Assembly: GCA_965661625.1 (NCBI GenBank) | Contig: CBFIEM010000004.1 | Span: 62,001-126,000, forward strand | DNA: 64,000 nucleotides | Direction of reading: 5' to 3' | Source: GCA-2705995 sp965661625 | Lineage (GTDB): Bacteria; Bacteroidota; Bacteroidia; Flavobacteriales_G; Salibacteraceae | Shown: one piece after another, positions 62,968 to 64,000 of the stretch | How the letters are laid out: every line of letters starts with the position of its first letter | How positions within the stretch are numbered: position 1 is the stretch's first letter | Program-made: the position numbers and the translations under genes | Notes under the pieces: model-generated | Database searches by the model: none | What the model was told of the DNA's origin: nothing | What the model saw: the letters and a program-made list of their open reading frames with translations, nothing else

Positions 62968-62968
62968 C

Positions 62969-63006
62969 AAGGAACGCTTCACACATGAGGTGTTCCTTTT
63001 TTTTTT
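62969..63006 (+). terminator. Strong terminator after tRNA-Leu
   Basis: A 13-pair stem (AAGGAACGCTTCA with TGAGGTGTTCCTT, two G-T pairs), loop CACA, then a ten-base T tract (62997-63006). Confidence 0.92.
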
Positions 63007-63088
63007 GCGTGCCCCTTCGGGTCAGGCTATTCGCGGTACCTTTTAAGTGCTATTGCACTTAAAAGGATGCTGCCGCTATCCTTCACGC
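63007..63088. repeat. 82-bp imperfect palindromic element
   Basis: It starts where the terminator T tract ends. GCGTG/CACGC close the ends, a 12-bp perfect stem CCTTTTAAGTGC/GCACTTAAAAGG (63039-63050 and 63055-63066, loop TATT) is the core, and between them lie the arms CCCCTTCGGGTCAGGCTATTCGCGGTA and ATGCTGCCGCTATCCTT, with partial complementarity. Similar elements with variable centres recur in flavobacterial intergenic DNA from memory, but I cannot verify the copy number here; only one copy is in this window. The following 201 bases to 63289 hold no gene, only AT-rich sequence and TAGTTTCG (63256-63263), a -7-like box. Confidence 0.65.
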
Positions 63089-63289
63089 ATGTAAAGCATC
63101 CACTGGATATAAAAACACGTTATACTTTTCGTATCTTTACTTCAGCCGGCGTGTGAATGTGCCGATTTGACCAGATTTTAAATTAGCATTATTACCTATT
63201 GGTTAAATTTAGATAGAACTAACTAACTCGTTCCCCACAAAATCCAAAAAAACCTTAGTTTCGCTAACTTAAATCGCGCCTCCAAATAA

Positions 63290-63559
63290 ATGGTGAAAAT
63301 CAGAAGATATATATCATTCATCCTCGTCGTTATTGGCTTGTTACTCTTCGCTTCAGGCTGTTCACAGCGAGTATACTATTCTTCTGAACGTGTTTATAAA
63401 GCACGTAAGGAGCAAAACAAACGACTAAAACGTCGTGGGTATTCGAACCAGCAATACCGGAGAAGTCGCAAGCGCAGAATGGGCGGACACAAACGCAGGA
63501 ACTTCAGCAAGAAAAAATATAAAAAATATGGCTCTGCTAAGAGCAAAGGTCGTCGTTAG
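63290..63559 (+). CDS. Small, very basic lipoprotein
   Basis: 89 residues. The signal IRRYISFILVVIGLLLFASGC has a good lipobox (ASGC). The mature part is packed with Arg, Lys, Tyr and Ser (SERVYKARKEQNKRLKRRGY, then HKRRNFSKKKYKKYGS). It is strongly cationic, unusual for a lipoprotein, and suggests binding to LPS, nucleic acid or anionic polymer. No family recognised. The stop overlaps the convergent waaA gene by four bases. Confidence 0.7.
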   Translation: MVKIRRYISFILVVIGLLLFASGCSQRVYYSSERVYKARKEQNKRLKRRGYSNQQYRRSRKRRMGGHKRRNFSKKKYKKYGSAKSKGRR

Positions 63560-64000
63560 ATAAATTCCTCTATCACCTCTACTGTTCGTTGCGTTGCACC
63601 GGCAGAATTGCTCATATACGATTTCAACTTCCCCTTATAAATAATCGGGTCATTCATTACTTTCATCACCCAGGCTTCAAACTCATCATACGATGTTATG
63701 GTTTGCGCTACTCCAGCCTTTAGCGCTTCACCAGCCTCATCAAAGCCCGTATAATCCGGGCCAAAGCAAACTGGAAGCCCGAAAGACATTGGCTCCAGGA
63801 TATTGTGCAAGCCCACGCCAAATCCTCCCCCTACAAAAGCAAGCGTGCCATATTTATATAAGCGAGCTAAAAAACCAACTGAATCAACCACAATGAGGTC
63901 TATTTCACTTGGATCAACATCGCGAGATCGTATCCATTCAGAATAAAAAACAGCTTTAACCTGATGCAATGATCGATATGCTTGTAGTCGATCCTCTTTG
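63556..64000 (-). CDS. waaA: 3-deoxy-D-manno-octulosonic acid transferase, 3' part
   Basis: The C-terminal ~147 residues of KdtA/WaaA, running off the right edge. VDSVGFLARLYKYGTLAFVG, GLHNILEPMSFGLPVCFGP and FDEAGEALKAGVA are the GT-B C-terminal motifs. The enzyme adds Kdo to lipid IVA in LPS synthesis and sits in the inner membrane. The frame is open through the window edge; a TTG at 63969 is internal, not the start. Confidence 0.93.
   Translation of the reverse strand, partial: KEDRLQAYRSLHQVKAVFYSEWIRSRDVDPSEIDLIVVDSVGFLARLYKYGTLAFVGGGFGVGLHNILEPMSFGLPVCFGPDYTGFDEAGEALKAGVAQTITSYDEFEAWVMKVMNDPIIYKGKLKSYMSNSAGATQRTVEVIEEFI

Noticed and set aside
63007..63088. Integron attC site
   Set aside because: It has no integrase or gene cassettes nearby and no attC core-site pair that I can identify; only the palindromic form is similar.

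Overview
The window is a chromosomal segment of a member of the Bacteroidota, most likely a marine Flavobacteriales lineage (Cryomorphaceae/Schleiferiaceae-like; this placement is inference). The evidence is: gliding/type IX secretion genes (gldE, gldD, a PorV/PorQ-family barrel, PKD and Kelch proteins with type IX sorting domains), families typical of the phylum (DUF5686, DUF5777, DUF922, AURKAIP1/COX24 mini-protein) and the Bacteroidota promoter signature TTG-N15-21-TAnnTTTG in front of many genes. There is no prophage, insertion sequence, CRISPR array or obvious genomic island. Almost all sequence is ordinary, densely packed, vertically inherited-looking chromosome.

Layout. 1-2.0 kb (minus): HU protein, TPR protein, COX24-like mini-protein and the 5' part of rng. 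2.1-5.7 kb (plus): mutY, ssb and one ORF that joins GldE to GldD. 5.6-12.1 kb: ctaA, tatC, a DUF5686 outer-membrane protein with lptB, then purS/pssA. 12.2-15.1 kb (minus): a five-gene envelope cluster of two haem-c lipoproteins, an OB-fold protein, YceI and DUF5777. 15.3-23.5 kb (plus): PorV-like barrel, lnt-hemH-pabB, tilS and a queuosine-precursor transporter. 23.6-30.6 kb (plus): dsbD, a broken outer-membrane barrel gene, gmhA, a class A PBP gene with an in-frame stop, and a cupredoxin lipoprotein. 30.7-37.6 kb: giant PKD adhesin-like protein, comM, GT2 glycosyltransferase. 37.5-43.8 kb (minus): ArnT-like transferase with a 2OG-Fe(II) oxygenase, nucleoside transporter, bifunctional nuclease, etfBA. 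43.9-49.6 kb (plus): pyruvate/2-oxoacid dehydrogenase E1 beta, methyltransferase, K+-dependent membrane pyrophosphatase, DUF922 protein, small barrel. 49.7-55.9 kb: deoxynucleoside kinase, a secreted protein, GH3-family enzyme, broken Kelch gene, sppA. 56.0-62.7 kb: folK with a second nucleoside-kinase-like gene, TPR/OmpA-like lipoprotein, two tiny Cys-rich lipoproteins, a TrmH-type methyltransferase, mutS. 62.7-64 kb: tRNA-Gly, tRNA-Leu, a palindromic intergenic element, a very basic lipoprotein and the 3' part of waaA.

How they work together. Much of the window builds the envelope: Tat export, lipoprotein N-acylation, LPS transport and Kdo/heptose/aminoarabinose-like decoration, peptidoglycan polymerisation, disulfide reduction, and surface proteins exported by type IX secretion. 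A second theme is respiration and energy: haem A synthesis, ferrochelatase, cytochrome c lipoproteins, cupredoxin, ETF and proton/sodium pyrophosphatase.

Most notable: (i) the in-frame GldE-GldD fusion, with a lipobox in the middle of the polypeptide; (ii) three otherwise intact genes each interrupted by one stop codon, all explainable by a single C:G to T:A transition; (iii) an 82-bp imperfect palindrome after tRNA-Leu; (iv) a pair of tiny Cys-rich lipoproteins; (v) promoters so close to start codons that several core genes look leaderless.
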